A stretch of DNA of 5,147 nt from positions 1-5,147 of the forward strand of contig JADGNL010000132.1 in the NCBI GenBank assembly GCA_017883495.1, read 5' to 3'. The notes beneath the pieces are model-generated. The model searched no databases and was not told where the DNA came from. It saw nothing but the letters and a program-made list of their open reading frames with translations. This document shows positions 1 through 5,147 of the stretch, piece after piece; the stretch's first letter is position 1, and every line of letters starts with the position of its first letter. This DNA is from Methanomicrobiales archaeon. Lineage in GTDB: Archaea > Halobacteriota > Methanomicrobia > Methanomicrobiales > Methanospirillaceae. A program made the translations under genes and the position numbers.

Positions 1-695
1 ACCGATTTCCGGAGCAGGATCGGGTCGGCGATCGCGGCCGCCGGGTCGAGTCCGGCGAGCGCGGACGCGATCCGCTCCCGCTGGTACGGGGTCGCCGACC
101 ATCGTCGGCGGAAGAGGAGGTAGAGGAGCAGAATCAGGACGCCCATGTCGACCGCCATGATCGGCGCCATCACCCCCAGAAAGTCCCCGAACGAGAGCCC
201 CGCGGCCGAGCCGATCAGGATGTTCGGGGGGTCGCCGATCAGGGTCGCGGTCCCGCCGATGTTCGAGGCGAAGATCGCGCCGAGCAGGTACGGCAGCGGG
301 TCCACCTCGAGGTGGTCCGCGATATACAGGAGCATGGGCGTCACGAGCAGGACCGTGGTCACGTTGTCCAGCAGGGCCGAGACGAGCGCCGTGAGGACCA
401 TGAAGAGGACGAGGAGCCGGAACGGGCGGCCCCCGGCGGCCCGGGCCGTGCGGATCGCGAGCCAGTCGAAGAGGCCCGAGTCGCGGGCGAGCGCGACGAT
501 CACCATCATCCCGGCAAGGAGCAGGAGGGTGTTGAGGTCGAGGTAGTTCGGGACCCGGTCCCAGGGGACGAGCCCGGCCGCGACCGCGACCACGCCGCCA
601 GCGACAGCGGCGAGCGCCCGGTGGACCCGCTCGTCCACGATCAGCGCATACACCACGAGGAAGAGCGCGAGGGCGGCGAGCGCGGAGGCGTCCAT
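1..695 (-). CDS. ArsB/NhaD-type (ion transporter superfamily) permease, N-terminal part, truncated by window edge
   Basis: This is a multi-spanning membrane transporter that presumably moves an anion or sodium/protons; the substrate cannot be told from the sequence. The reading frame starts at the ATG complementary to 693-695 and stays open to the left edge, giving 231 complete codons, about half of the usual 420-450 residues for this family. Hydrophobic segments are visible at about residues 3-20, 27-43, 54-70, 92-109, 113-125, 136-150 and 171-195. The family signature is clear: DNVTTV at 110-115, then SNIGGTATLIGDPPN at 144-158, the re-entrant loop motif shared by arsenite permeases, NhaD antiporters and P-protein/SLC13-like carriers. 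A basic loop (RRRW, 197-200) follows and leads into the large cytoplasmic loop expected in the middle of the protein. The gene is divergent from the flavodoxin/PNPOx gene. I saw no clear ribosome binding site, so a short leader is likely. Family assignment is firm; arsenite, sodium or dicarboxylate transport is undecided. Confidence 0.88.
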   Translation of the reverse strand, partial: MDASALAALALFLVVYALIVDERVHRALAAVAGGVVAVAAGLVPWDRVPNYLDLNTLLLLAGMMVIVALARDSGLFDWLAIRTARAAGGRPFRLLVLFMVLTALVSALLDNVTTVLLVTPMLLYIADHLEVDPLPYLLGAIFASNIGGTATLIGDPPNILIGSAAGLSFGDFLGVMAPIMAVDMGVLILLLYLLFRRRWSATPYQRERIASALAGLDPAAAIADPILLRKS

Positions 696-727
696 GGTCT
701 TTGCCAGGATCGCGTCGGCCCGGGGCC

Positions 728-738
728 GGTTAAGGCTT
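728..738. promoter_or_regulatory. Weak TATA-like element in divergent spacer
   Basis: The 83-nt spacer between the divergent permease and flavodoxin/PNPOx genes is GC-rich apart from GGTTAAGG near 729-735. Its centre lies about 38 nt from the permease start and about 47 nt from the ATG at 779. With the usual archaeal spacing of about 26 nt from TATA to transcription start, it would give the permease a leader of roughly 11 nt and the rightward gene one of roughly 20 nt. The match to a TATA box is poor, so this is a candidate only. The rest of the spacer shows no repeat or hairpin that I could find. Confidence 0.25.
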
Positions 739-778
739 GTGCCGCACGTTCAAGAGCTCCGGCGTCGAGACATTCCGC

Positions 779-1600
779 ATGGTCCGCACCCTGGTCCTCC
801 ACGACCACCGGGCCGGCGAGGCCGCCGGGCTCCTCGCGCGGCTGCTCGGGCCGGCCATGACGGCGCCGCTCACGGCCCCGCCGGCGGACTGGTCGGACGT
901 ACTCGCGTGCGTTCTCGTCCTCGCCCACGCGGGCCTCACCGCGGCCGGCCTCGATCGGCTCGCCCGGACGGTCCCCACGCACCTCCCGGTCGCCCTCTGG
1001 CTCCTCCCGTCCGCCGGGGCCGAGGAGCGGCTGCGGGCGGCCGGCGAGGTCTTCGGCGATCGGCTCGTTCTTGCCGGGACCGTGCCCGAGGACCCGGTCG
1101 CGCTCGCGGACGCGGCGGTGGCCCTGCGGCGTCGGCTCTTTCGCGAGGCCTCGGAGATGCCCGAACCCGAGCTCCGGGAGCTCGTCATGGACGGCCTCGG
1201 CGCCCGGACGACCTGCACCCTCTGCACCGGCCACGGCGACGAGGTGCGGGCCACGCCGATCGAGTACCTGCTCCTCGACGACCGGCTCTACCTCTTCTCC
1301 GAGGGGGGCGAGAAGTTCGCCCACCTCCTGGCGAACCCCCGCGTCTCGGTCGCGGTCTACGACCCGTTCGTTTCGATGGCCACGCTCTTCGGCCTCCAGC
1401 TCACGGGCAGGGCCGCCCTGGTGCCGGCGCGGTCGGTCGAGTACGGACGGGCCCTCGCCGCGAAGGGGCTCGCGCTCGAACGGGTGCGCGCCCTGCCGGT
1501 CCTGATCCACCTGGTCCGCATCGACCTCGAGGAGGCCGAGCTCGTCTCGTCGGAGGCGCAGCGGCTGGGGTACGCGGCCCGGCAGCGGCTCCGGCTCTAG
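779..1600 (+). CDS. Flavodoxin-like domain fused to PNPOx-like flavin-binding domain
   Basis: This 273-residue protein appears to have two domains. Residues about 1-120 have a flavodoxin-like alpha/beta pattern: strand TLVLHD (4-9), helix to about 23, strand VLACVLVLAH (41-50), then VALWLL (71-76). The first loop reads HDHRAGEAAG and lacks the Thr/Ser-rich phosphate loop of true flavodoxins, so FMN binding there is doubtful. Residues about 127-258 resemble the split-barrel PNPOx superfamily (pyridoxamine phosphate oxidase-like, including flavin- and F420-dependent reductases): TCTLCTGHGDEVRATPIEY (145-163), LYLFSEGGEKFAHLLANPRVSV (from 170) and LQLTGRAAL (206-214). The reaction is unknown; F420 use would fit the CofH-like genes nearby but is inference. 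The ATG at 779 was chosen because a TTG at 737 would put the start inside the likely promoter and adds only 14 residues. No strong ribosome binding site is seen. The stop at 1598-1600 overlaps the stop of DP1. Confidence 0.78.
   Translation: MVRTLVLHDHRAGEAAGLLARLLGPAMTAPLTAPPADWSDVLACVLVLAHAGLTAAGLDRLARTVPTHLPVALWLLPSAGAEERLRAAGEVFGDRLVLAGTVPEDPVALADAAVALRRRLFREASEMPEPELRELVMDGLGARTTCTLCTGHGDEVRATPIEYLLLDDRLYLFSEGGEKFAHLLANPRVSVAVYDPFVSMATLFGLQLTGRAALVPARSVEYGRALAAKGLALERVRALPVLIHLVRIDLEEAELVSSEAQRLGYAARQRLRL
1597..1600. other. Shared CTAG: two overlapping convergent stop codons
   Basis: The palindrome CTAG contains TAG on both strands. It ends the rightward flavodoxin/PNPOx gene (TAG 1598-1600) and the leftward DP1 gene (complement of 1597-1599). 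There is no intergenic room for a terminator for either gene, so both transcripts probably continue into the opposite gene and form antisense 3' ends. Confidence 0.9.
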
Positions 1601-3000
1601 CTGAAGTCGTATACCTCGGGAACGAGGGTTTGCAGGTCGAGCGCGACCGCTCGAGCGGGGGTCGGGTTGACGTTCATCTGCTTCTGGAACGCGGTCTGGG
1701 ACTGCCAGGCTCCCGCGTTCACGCCGAGGACGCCTCGGTACTGGCAGATGCCCAGGATGTGGACGTGCCCGGTCAGCAGCACCTCGGGCACGGGGTCGAT
1801 CAGGAGCCGATCGGTCTTGGCCGCCGCGATCGGGGTCCGCCGCCCGTAGCTCGGGGCGAGGTGGCGCCGCCGGAGCATCTCCTCCATCATCTCCCCCGGG
1901 CGTTCGTACGAGGCCCCCGGGATGAGCGAGATCAGGTCGTCCATCGCCCGGCCGTGGTACATCAGGATCCGGACGCCCTGGAGCGAGACGAGGGCGGGGT
2001 TCTCGACGAGCGTGCAGTTGCTCGGGAGGTGGGCCGCGAACCGCTCGGGGAGCACCGGCTGCGGCTCGGCGCCGCGGACCACGTCGTGGTTGCCGGGGGC
2101 GGCCACGATCCGGAGACGGGAGGGGAGGTCCTTGAGCATCCGTCCGAACTCGGCGTACTGCTCGTCGATGTTCGAGATGACGAGCTCGCGTTCCTGGCCC
2201 GGGTACACGCCGATCCCGTCCACGAGATCACCCGCGATCAGCAGATACCCGATCTCGTCGCTCCTGTCGAGCCAGTCCGCGAAGCGGGCCCACGCGTCGG
2301 GCAGGAAGGTATCCGATCCGACGTGGACGTCGGAGATCAGGACGGCCGTTCCCGGTTCCTTCGCCAGGAACGGCGCGTGGTTGACCGGGACCTCGGGCCG
2401 AAGGATCTGTTCGCCGTAGAAGAGCGATCCCTCGTCCGAGAGCTTGCCGCGCACGCCCGCCACCTCGTCGGGAACGAGCCGTTCGGCCTCGTCGAAGTCG
2501 GGTCGGTTCTTGTTGAAAAGGACCGGGATCACGCCGGTCGGGTCCTCGAACTGAATGAGCCTGTGGCCCTTCGCGGTCGCCCGCGTCTCGACGACCATCC
2601 CGATGATCGTGCACTCCTGCTGCCGGTACCGGCTCGTCCGGACGAGGGCCTCGATCGGCATCGCATGGGCGTGGACCCTCGACCGCACGAGCCCGCTCAA
2701 CCGCGTGTACCGGTCGCGGAAGTAGTGGACGTAGTCCTGGATCGAGGTGACGGGAGAGGACGAGCCGGCGCCGCCCTCCAGCACCTCGAGCGGGTCCGCG
2801 AGGAACCGGGCCCCGTCCCGCTCGGGCCGGATCGACGGGATCGCGCCGCGCGAGACCACGACCACGTCCTCCGGAGTCTCGCGGAGGATGCGGTCGACAA
2901 GCCCGGGATCGTTCTGCTCCCGGATCCACGCGACCACCTCGGGGTGGACCTGCCGCTTGGCCAGGAGGAATCGCTGGACGATCTCGGCGGGCTCGAGCAT
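1597..3000 (-). CDS. polB: DNA polymerase D (Pol II) small subunit DP1, 3'-5' exonuclease
   Basis: This is the small subunit of the heterodimeric archaeal replicative DNA polymerase D. It carries the Mre11-like 3'-5' proofreading exonuclease and binds the large subunit DP2, whose gene is not in this window. Length is 467 residues, shorter than the roughly 600 of Pyrococcus DP1; the difference lies in the N-terminal region. An OB-fold spans about residues 125-215, followed by the calcineurin-like phosphoesterase domain. All expected metal and catalytic motifs are present: SDVHVGS (223-229, D224 and H226), AGDLVDG (256-262, D258), PGNHD (302-306, N304 and H305), YHGR (348-351, H349) and GHVH (411-414, H412 and H414). 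The C-terminal VNAGAWQSQTAFQ (427-439) is typical of DP1. The start is well fixed: the ATG has GGAG five bases upstream, and an in-frame stop lies 45 nt upstream with no other start codon between. The symbol follows archaeal use for this subunit, also called dp1; it is unrelated to bacterial polB. Confidence 0.96.
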   Translation of the reverse strand: MLEPAEIVQRFLLAKRQVHPEVVAWIREQNDPGLVDRILRETPEDVVVVSRGAIPSIRPERDGARFLADPLEVLEGGAGSSSPVTSIQDYVHYFRDRYTRLSGLVRSRVHAHAMPIEALVRTSRYRQQECTIIGMVVETRATAKGHRLIQFEDPTGVIPVLFNKNRPDFDEAERLVPDEVAGVRGKLSDEGSLFYGEQILRPEVPVNHAPFLAKEPGTAVLISDVHVGSDTFLPDAWARFADWLDRSDEIGYLLIAGDLVDGIGVYPGQERELVISNIDEQYAEFGRMLKDLPSRLRIVAAPGNHDVVRGAEPQPVLPERFAAHLPSNCTLVENPALVSLQGVRILMYHGRAMDDLISLIPGASYERPGEMMEEMLRRRHLAPSYGRRTPIAAAKTDRLLIDPVPEVLLTGHVHILGICQYRGVLGVNAGAWQSQTAFQKQMNVNPTPARAVALDLQTLVPEVYDFS

Positions 3001-3005
3001 CGGAT

Positions 3006-3009
3006 CTCC
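3006..3009 (-). promoter_or_regulatory. Ribosome binding site of DP1
   Basis: On the minus strand GGAG lies five bases before the ATG of DP1 and matches the archaeal 16S 3' end. It supports the chosen start and implies that DP1 has a leader rather than being leaderless. Confidence 0.65.
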
Positions 3010-3039
3010 GTTGGCCTTTGCGGGAGATAGGTTATCCGC

Positions 3040-3048
3040 TATCTATAA
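3040..3048. promoter_or_regulatory. Candidate shared bidirectional TATA element
   Basis: The 77-nt spacer between the divergent DP1 and signal peptidase genes contains TATCTATAA, which reads TTATAGATA on the other strand, inside otherwise GC-rich DNA. Its centre (about 3044) is 34 nt before the signal peptidase ATG and about 44 nt before the DP1 ATG. With about 27 nt from TATA centre to transcription start, the rightward mRNA would have a leader of about 7 nt (almost leaderless) and the leftward one about 17 nt, enough for the GGAG site. A second AT-rich patch at 3031-3036 could serve the leftward gene instead. Confidence 0.5.
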
Positions 3049-3077
3049 GAACGGCCGAAAAGCAACCCTTCAGGCAC

Positions 3078-3782
3078 ATGGCGGCATCCAAGGCAGACCC
3101 TTCCCTGCTCGAACGCCTCCGCGACCCCGAGGACCGGTGGGGCGGCATCGCGCGGGACCTGATCTGGGTCGTCGGCGTGGTCGCCCTGATCGCGCTCGCG
3201 CTCTTTCTCATCTCGGGAACCTGGCCGGCCGTGGTCACGATCGAGTCCGAGAGCATGGTTCCGAACATGAACGTCGGCGACCTGGTGCTCGTGGTCTCGG
3301 CCGACCGGTTCGGCAACCTCACGACCTCGGCGGAGGGGGCCGAGACGGGATACGGCAAGTTCAACGCCAACCCCAACAGCGCGGGCGATCCCGTTTACGG
3401 GGATGTGATCATCTACCGCCCGAACGGCAATTCGTCGTACCACCCGATCATCCACCGGGCGCTCGAGTACGTGAACGAGTCCGAGGCCGCGGCCCGCTTC
3501 GGTTCGGATCACGCCGGGTACATCACGAAGGGGGACCACAACACCATTCGGGACCAGGACGGCGCGTACGCCGGCCTCGGGCGGCTTCAGCCGGTGAAGC
3601 CCGAGTGGATCGTCGGCAAGGCCCTGGTCGCGGTTCCGCTCGTGGGATACCTGCCCCTGCACCTCTTCGAGGTCGCGGCCGTCGTGATCGCGCTGATGCT
3701 CCTGTACGAACTCTGGTCCTCGCGCCGGAATGCGGGGAAGCCGGAGCCGTCCCGCTCCGGGAAGAAGGGGAAGAGGCGCTGA
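3078..3782 (+). CDS. Signal peptidase I, archaeal/ER (Sec11) type
   Basis: This membrane-bound serine protease removes signal peptides from exported proteins on the outer face of the membrane. The product has 234 residues. A transmembrane helix spans about residues 28-47, preceded by a short cytoplasmic segment. The nucleophile motif ESESMVPNMNVGDLV (56-70) carries S59. HPIIHRALE (122-130) carries H126, which replaces the lysine of bacterial enzymes. ITKGDHN (149-155) carries D153, with D159 six residues later, as in characterised archaeal enzymes. A second hydrophobic helix covers about 195-212, and the tail from 215 is strongly basic (RR, KK, KGKRR), probably cytoplasmic. The ATG at 3078 was chosen over a TTG at 3018, which would include the TATA-like element in the coding region. 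No strong ribosome binding site is seen, which fits a nearly leaderless mRNA. The next gene starts one base after the stop, so the two are probably co-transcribed. Confidence 0.93.
   Translation: MAASKADPSLLERLRDPEDRWGGIARDLIWVVGVVALIALALFLISGTWPAVVTIESESMVPNMNVGDLVLVVSADRFGNLTTSAEGAETGYGKFNANPNSAGDPVYGDVIIYRPNGNSSYHPIIHRALEYVNESEAAARFGSDHAGYITKGDHNTIRDQDGAYAGLGRLQPVKPEWIVGKALVAVPLVGYLPLHLFEVAAVVIALMLLYELWSSRRNAGKPEPSRSGKKGKRR
3773..3776 (+). promoter_or_regulatory. Ribosome binding site deciding the TTG start of the CofH-like gene
   Basis: GAGG lies inside the last codons of the signal peptidase gene, seven bases before the TTG at 3784. It supports TTG as the start over the in-frame ATG at 3730, which lacks homology to the paralogue downstream. 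Confidence 0.5.
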
Positions 3783-3783
3783 A

Positions 3784-4884
3784 TTGGCGCTCCGGACCCT
3801 GCTCTCGGACACGGTCGGAGGCTACCGCCTCACCTCCGCCGAGGGGCGGCTTCTGATCGAGGCGAACGACCGCGACATCCTCGCCGTCGCGGCGGCCGCG
3901 GACGAGGTCCGCGAGGAGCGGGTCGGGGACCGGGTCACCTACGTCCGGAACCAGAACCTCCACGTCACGAACGTCTGCAAGAACCTCTGCGGGTTCTGCG
4001 GCTTCGGCAAGGCGAAGGGCGCGCCGGGGACCTACCTCTTCGGCAGGGACGAGGTCCAGCGCAAGGCGCGGCTCGCGGTCGGCCGCGGCGTGACCGAGAT
4101 ATGCCCGCTCTCGGGGGTCCACCCGGACTTCACGGTCGAGTCGTACGTGGACCTGATCCGCTGGATCCGCGAGGTCGCGCCCGACGTGGATATCCACACC
4201 TGCTCGCCCGAGGAGGTCTCGTACGTGGCCGGGAAGGCCGGGGTGTCGACCCGCGAGGTGCTCGAGCGGATGCGGGAGGCCGGCCTCGGCACCCTCCAGG
4301 GGACGGCGGCCGAGATCCTGGTCGACGAGGTGCGGGCCGTGATCTGCCCGAGGAAGTGCGACACCGCGACATGGCTCCGGGTGATCCGCGAGGCGCACGA
4401 GATGGGGATCCGCTCGACCGCGACGATCATGTACGGCGCGGGTGAGTCCGGCGCGGACCGGGTCACCCACCTCGACCGGCTCCGCGAGCTCCAGGATGCG
4501 ACCGGCGGATTCACCGAGCTCGTCCCCATGAGCTACGTGTACCAGAACACGCCGCTCTACCGCGCCGGGCTGGCTCCGCCCGGGGCGACGGGGCGGGAGG
4601 ATATCCTGATGATCGCGGTCGCCCGGCTCTACCTCGACAACTTCGATCACGTCCAGGTCTCGTGGGGCAAGGTCGGCACCAAGATGGTCTCGATCCTCCT
4701 CCTCGCGGGCGGCGACGACCTCGGCGGCACCATGTTCGAGGACGAGGTCTCGGTCGACGCGGGCGCCGGCGAGGCCTCGTACATGAACCCGGCGGCGATG
4801 GCCCGGATCGCGAACGACCTCGGGCGGCGGCTCTGCCGTCGGTCCACGACGTACGAGATCCTCGCCGAGGAGTCCGCCGTCTAG
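3784..4884 (+). CDS. cofH: CofH-family radical SAM enzyme (F420 deazaflavin FO synthase subunit 2-like)
   Basis: CofH joins tyrosine-derived 4-hydroxyphenyl to 5-amino-6-ribitylaminouracil; with CofG this makes FO, the deazaflavin core of coenzyme F420. The product has 366 residues, the usual length. The radical SAM motif is TNVCKNLCGFC, with C65, C69 and C72 (Cx3CxxC) binding the 4Fe-4S cluster. The CofH-type signatures VTYVRNQN (51-58), GTAAEIL followed by DEVR (173-184), STATIMYG (211-218), FTELVP (243-248), QVSW (291-294) and GGTMFEDEVS (314-323) favour CofH over MqnC or MqnE, which have GGGAEI, and over CofG. Odd points: the usual QGGLHP reads LSGVHP (109-114) and the usual YGH reads YGAGE (217-221), so exact activity is less certain than family. 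The TTG start has GAGG seven bases upstream, and its N-terminus aligns with the paralogue at 4939; an upstream ATG at 3730 would only translate the basic tail of the signal peptidase gene in another frame. One base separates it from the signal peptidase stop, suggesting translational coupling. Confidence 0.82.
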   Translation: MALRTLLSDTVGGYRLTSAEGRLLIEANDRDILAVAAAADEVREERVGDRVTYVRNQNLHVTNVCKNLCGFCGFGKAKGAPGTYLFGRDEVQRKARLAVGRGVTEICPLSGVHPDFTVESYVDLIRWIREVAPDVDIHTCSPEEVSYVAGKAGVSTREVLERMREAGLGTLQGTAAEILVDEVRAVICPRKCDTATWLRVIREAHEMGIRSTATIMYGAGESGADRVTHLDRLRELQDATGGFTELVPMSYVYQNTPLYRAGLAPPGATGREDILMIAVARLYLDNFDHVQVSWGKVGTKMVSILLLAGGDDLGGTMFEDEVSVDAGAGEASYMNPAAMARIANDLGRRLCRRSTTYEILAEESAV

Positions 4885-4902
4885 GCGTCCCCGACCGCGC
4901 AC

Positions 4903-4910
4903 CTTATCTT
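4903..4910 (+). promoter_or_regulatory. Candidate TATA element upstream of second CofH-like gene
   Basis: CTTATCTT is the only AT-rich run in the 54-nt spacer. Its centre is about 32 nt before the ATG at 4939, predicting a start of transcription near 4934 and a nearly leaderless mRNA. This is the same geometry as the element before the signal peptidase gene. It suggests that the second CofH-like gene has its own promoter in addition to possible read-through from the first. Confidence 0.4.
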
Positions 4911-4914
4911 CAAA

Positions 4915-4937
4915 ACCGTGCCATTCTCTCGCACGGT
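4915..4937. repeat. Perfect 7-bp inverted repeat, possible operator or hairpin
   Basis: ACCGTGC (4915-4921) and GCACGGT (4931-4937) are exact reverse complements around a 9-base spacer, and the right arm ends one base before the ATG at 4939. It lies between the TATA-like element and the start codon, overlapping the predicted transcription start, which is a usual place for an archaeal repressor operator. As RNA it would be a GC-rich hairpin after the first CofH-like gene, but there is no T-run behind it, so a terminator role is less likely. Confidence 0.55.
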
Positions 4938-4938
4938 A

Positions 4939-5147
4939 ATGACTCATACCATCGACGGCCCTCCGCTCTCGCGTCTCATCGCCGACGTCGAGGGAGGCCA
5001 CCGGCTCTCGACCGAGGAGGGCGTCCGGCTCCTATCGGCGACGGGCCCGGCCGTCCTCGCCATCGCGGCGGCGGCCGACCGCGTCCGGGCCGCTCGTGCG
5101 GGCGAGGCGGTCACCTACGTCCGGAACCAGAACCTGAACGTCACGAA
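4939..5147 (+). CDS. Second CofH-like radical SAM protein, N-terminal part, truncated by window edge
   Basis: Only the first 69 codons are present. The protein begins MTHTIDGPPLSRLIADVEGG and aligns through its length with the N-terminus of the preceding CofH-like protein: ADVEGGHRLSTEEG against SDTVGGYRLTSAEG, AIAAAADRVR against AVAAAADEVR, and an identical VTYVRNQNL. The window ends at the VT that should precede the Asn-Val-Cys start of the radical SAM cluster motif, so catalytic residues cannot be checked. The YVRNQN segment points to a CofH-type rather than a CofG-type paralogue; two cofH copies are known in some methanogens such as Methanosarcina. Whether it has the same or a different substrate is open. 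The ATG at 4939 is the only plausible start. It follows a candidate TATA element and a perfect dyad, so it may be transcribed and regulated separately from the upstream paralogue. Confidence 0.8.
   Translation, partial: MTHTIDGPPLSRLIADVEGGHRLSTEEGVRLLSATGPAVLAIAAAADRVRAARAGEAVTYVRNQNLNVT

Noticed and set aside
145..546. Rightward open frame of 133 codons opposite the permease
   Set aside because: The opposite strand encodes an unmistakable permease motif (NIGGTATLIGDPPN) in a continuous frame; the rightward product is a Ser/Arg-rich shadow.
737..778. TTG at 737 as the start of the flavodoxin/PNPOx gene
   Set aside because: The added 14 residues precede the first flavodoxin-like strand, and the codon lies at the TATA-like element. 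The ATG at 779 directly precedes the first strand.
694..3030. A very long rightward open frame (778 codons) across the flavodoxin/PNPOx gene and opposite DP1
   Set aside because: Its translation is low-complexity Arg/Pro/Gly-rich with no recognisable family, while the other frames give clear domains. Long empty frames are expected at this GC content.
3078..3782. Long segment between the catalytic Ser and His of the signal peptidase as an unusual insertion
   Set aside because: S59 to H126 is 67 residues, close to the spacing I recall for archaeal enzymes such as that of Methanococcus voltae, so it is ordinary for the family.
3730..3783. Upstream ATG as the start of the CofH-like gene
   Set aside because: It would overlap the signal peptidase gene by 53 bases and add an Arg-rich stretch with no counterpart in the paralogue. 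TTG 3784 has a ribosome binding site and aligns with the paralogue.
4885..4938. Rho-independent-style terminator after the first CofH-like gene
   Set aside because: A hairpin can form at 4915-4937, but no T-run follows and the next ATG begins one base later. A promoter or operator role fits better.
3523..5001. Leftward open frame of 492 codons opposite the signal peptidase tail and CofH-like gene
   Set aside because: It is antisense to a gene with intact radical SAM motifs, and its product is Arg/Asp/Val-rich with no domain. It is a GC-driven shadow.

Overview
The window looks like chromosomal DNA from a very GC-rich archaeon, most likely a euryarchaeote in the broad sense. The strongest evidence is the small subunit (DP1) of the archaea-specific replicative DNA polymerase D. 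An ER/archaeal-type signal peptidase I (Ser-His-Asp rather than Ser-Lys), CofH-type coenzyme F420 biosynthesis enzymes and TATA-like elements just upstream of starts all agree. The proteins are not strongly acidic, which argues against a haloarchaeon. An uncultured GC-rich Thermoplasmatota-like lineage is my guess, not something the sequence proves.

Layout, left to right. (1) Positions 1-695, minus strand: the N-terminal half of an ArsB/NhaD-type (ion transporter superfamily) membrane permease, running off the left edge. (2) A divergent 83-nt spacer, then 779-1600, plus strand: a two-part protein with a flavodoxin-like N-terminal domain whose phosphate loop appears degenerate and a PNPOx-like flavin-binding C-terminal domain. 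(3) 1597-3000, minus strand: DP1, overlapping the previous gene tail-to-tail by exactly four bases, with both stops formed by one CTAG. (4) A 77-nt divergent spacer with one TATA-like element that could serve both DP1 and the rightward unit. (5) 3078-3782, plus strand: signal peptidase I, followed after one base by (6) 3784-4884, a CofH-family radical SAM protein starting at TTG. (7) A 54-nt spacer with a TATA-like element and a perfect 7-bp dyad, then (8) 4939-5147, the first 69 codons of a second, paralogous CofH-like gene, cut by the right edge just before its expected iron-sulfur motif.

Functionally this is a compact mix: housekeeping genes (replication, protein export), cofactor F420 biosynthesis (two tandem CofH-like genes), a flavin- or deazaflavin-binding protein that may share F420 biology, and an ion or oxyanion transporter. 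Coding density is high, the only non-coding stretches are the three short spacers, and no stretch over 300 bases lacks a gene. I saw no tRNA, rRNA, CRISPR array, insertion sequence or phage gene. The points most worth a second look are the tandem CofH paralogues with altered core motifs, the dyad in front of the second one, and the degenerate flavodoxin-PNPOx fusion. None of these by itself shows a new system.
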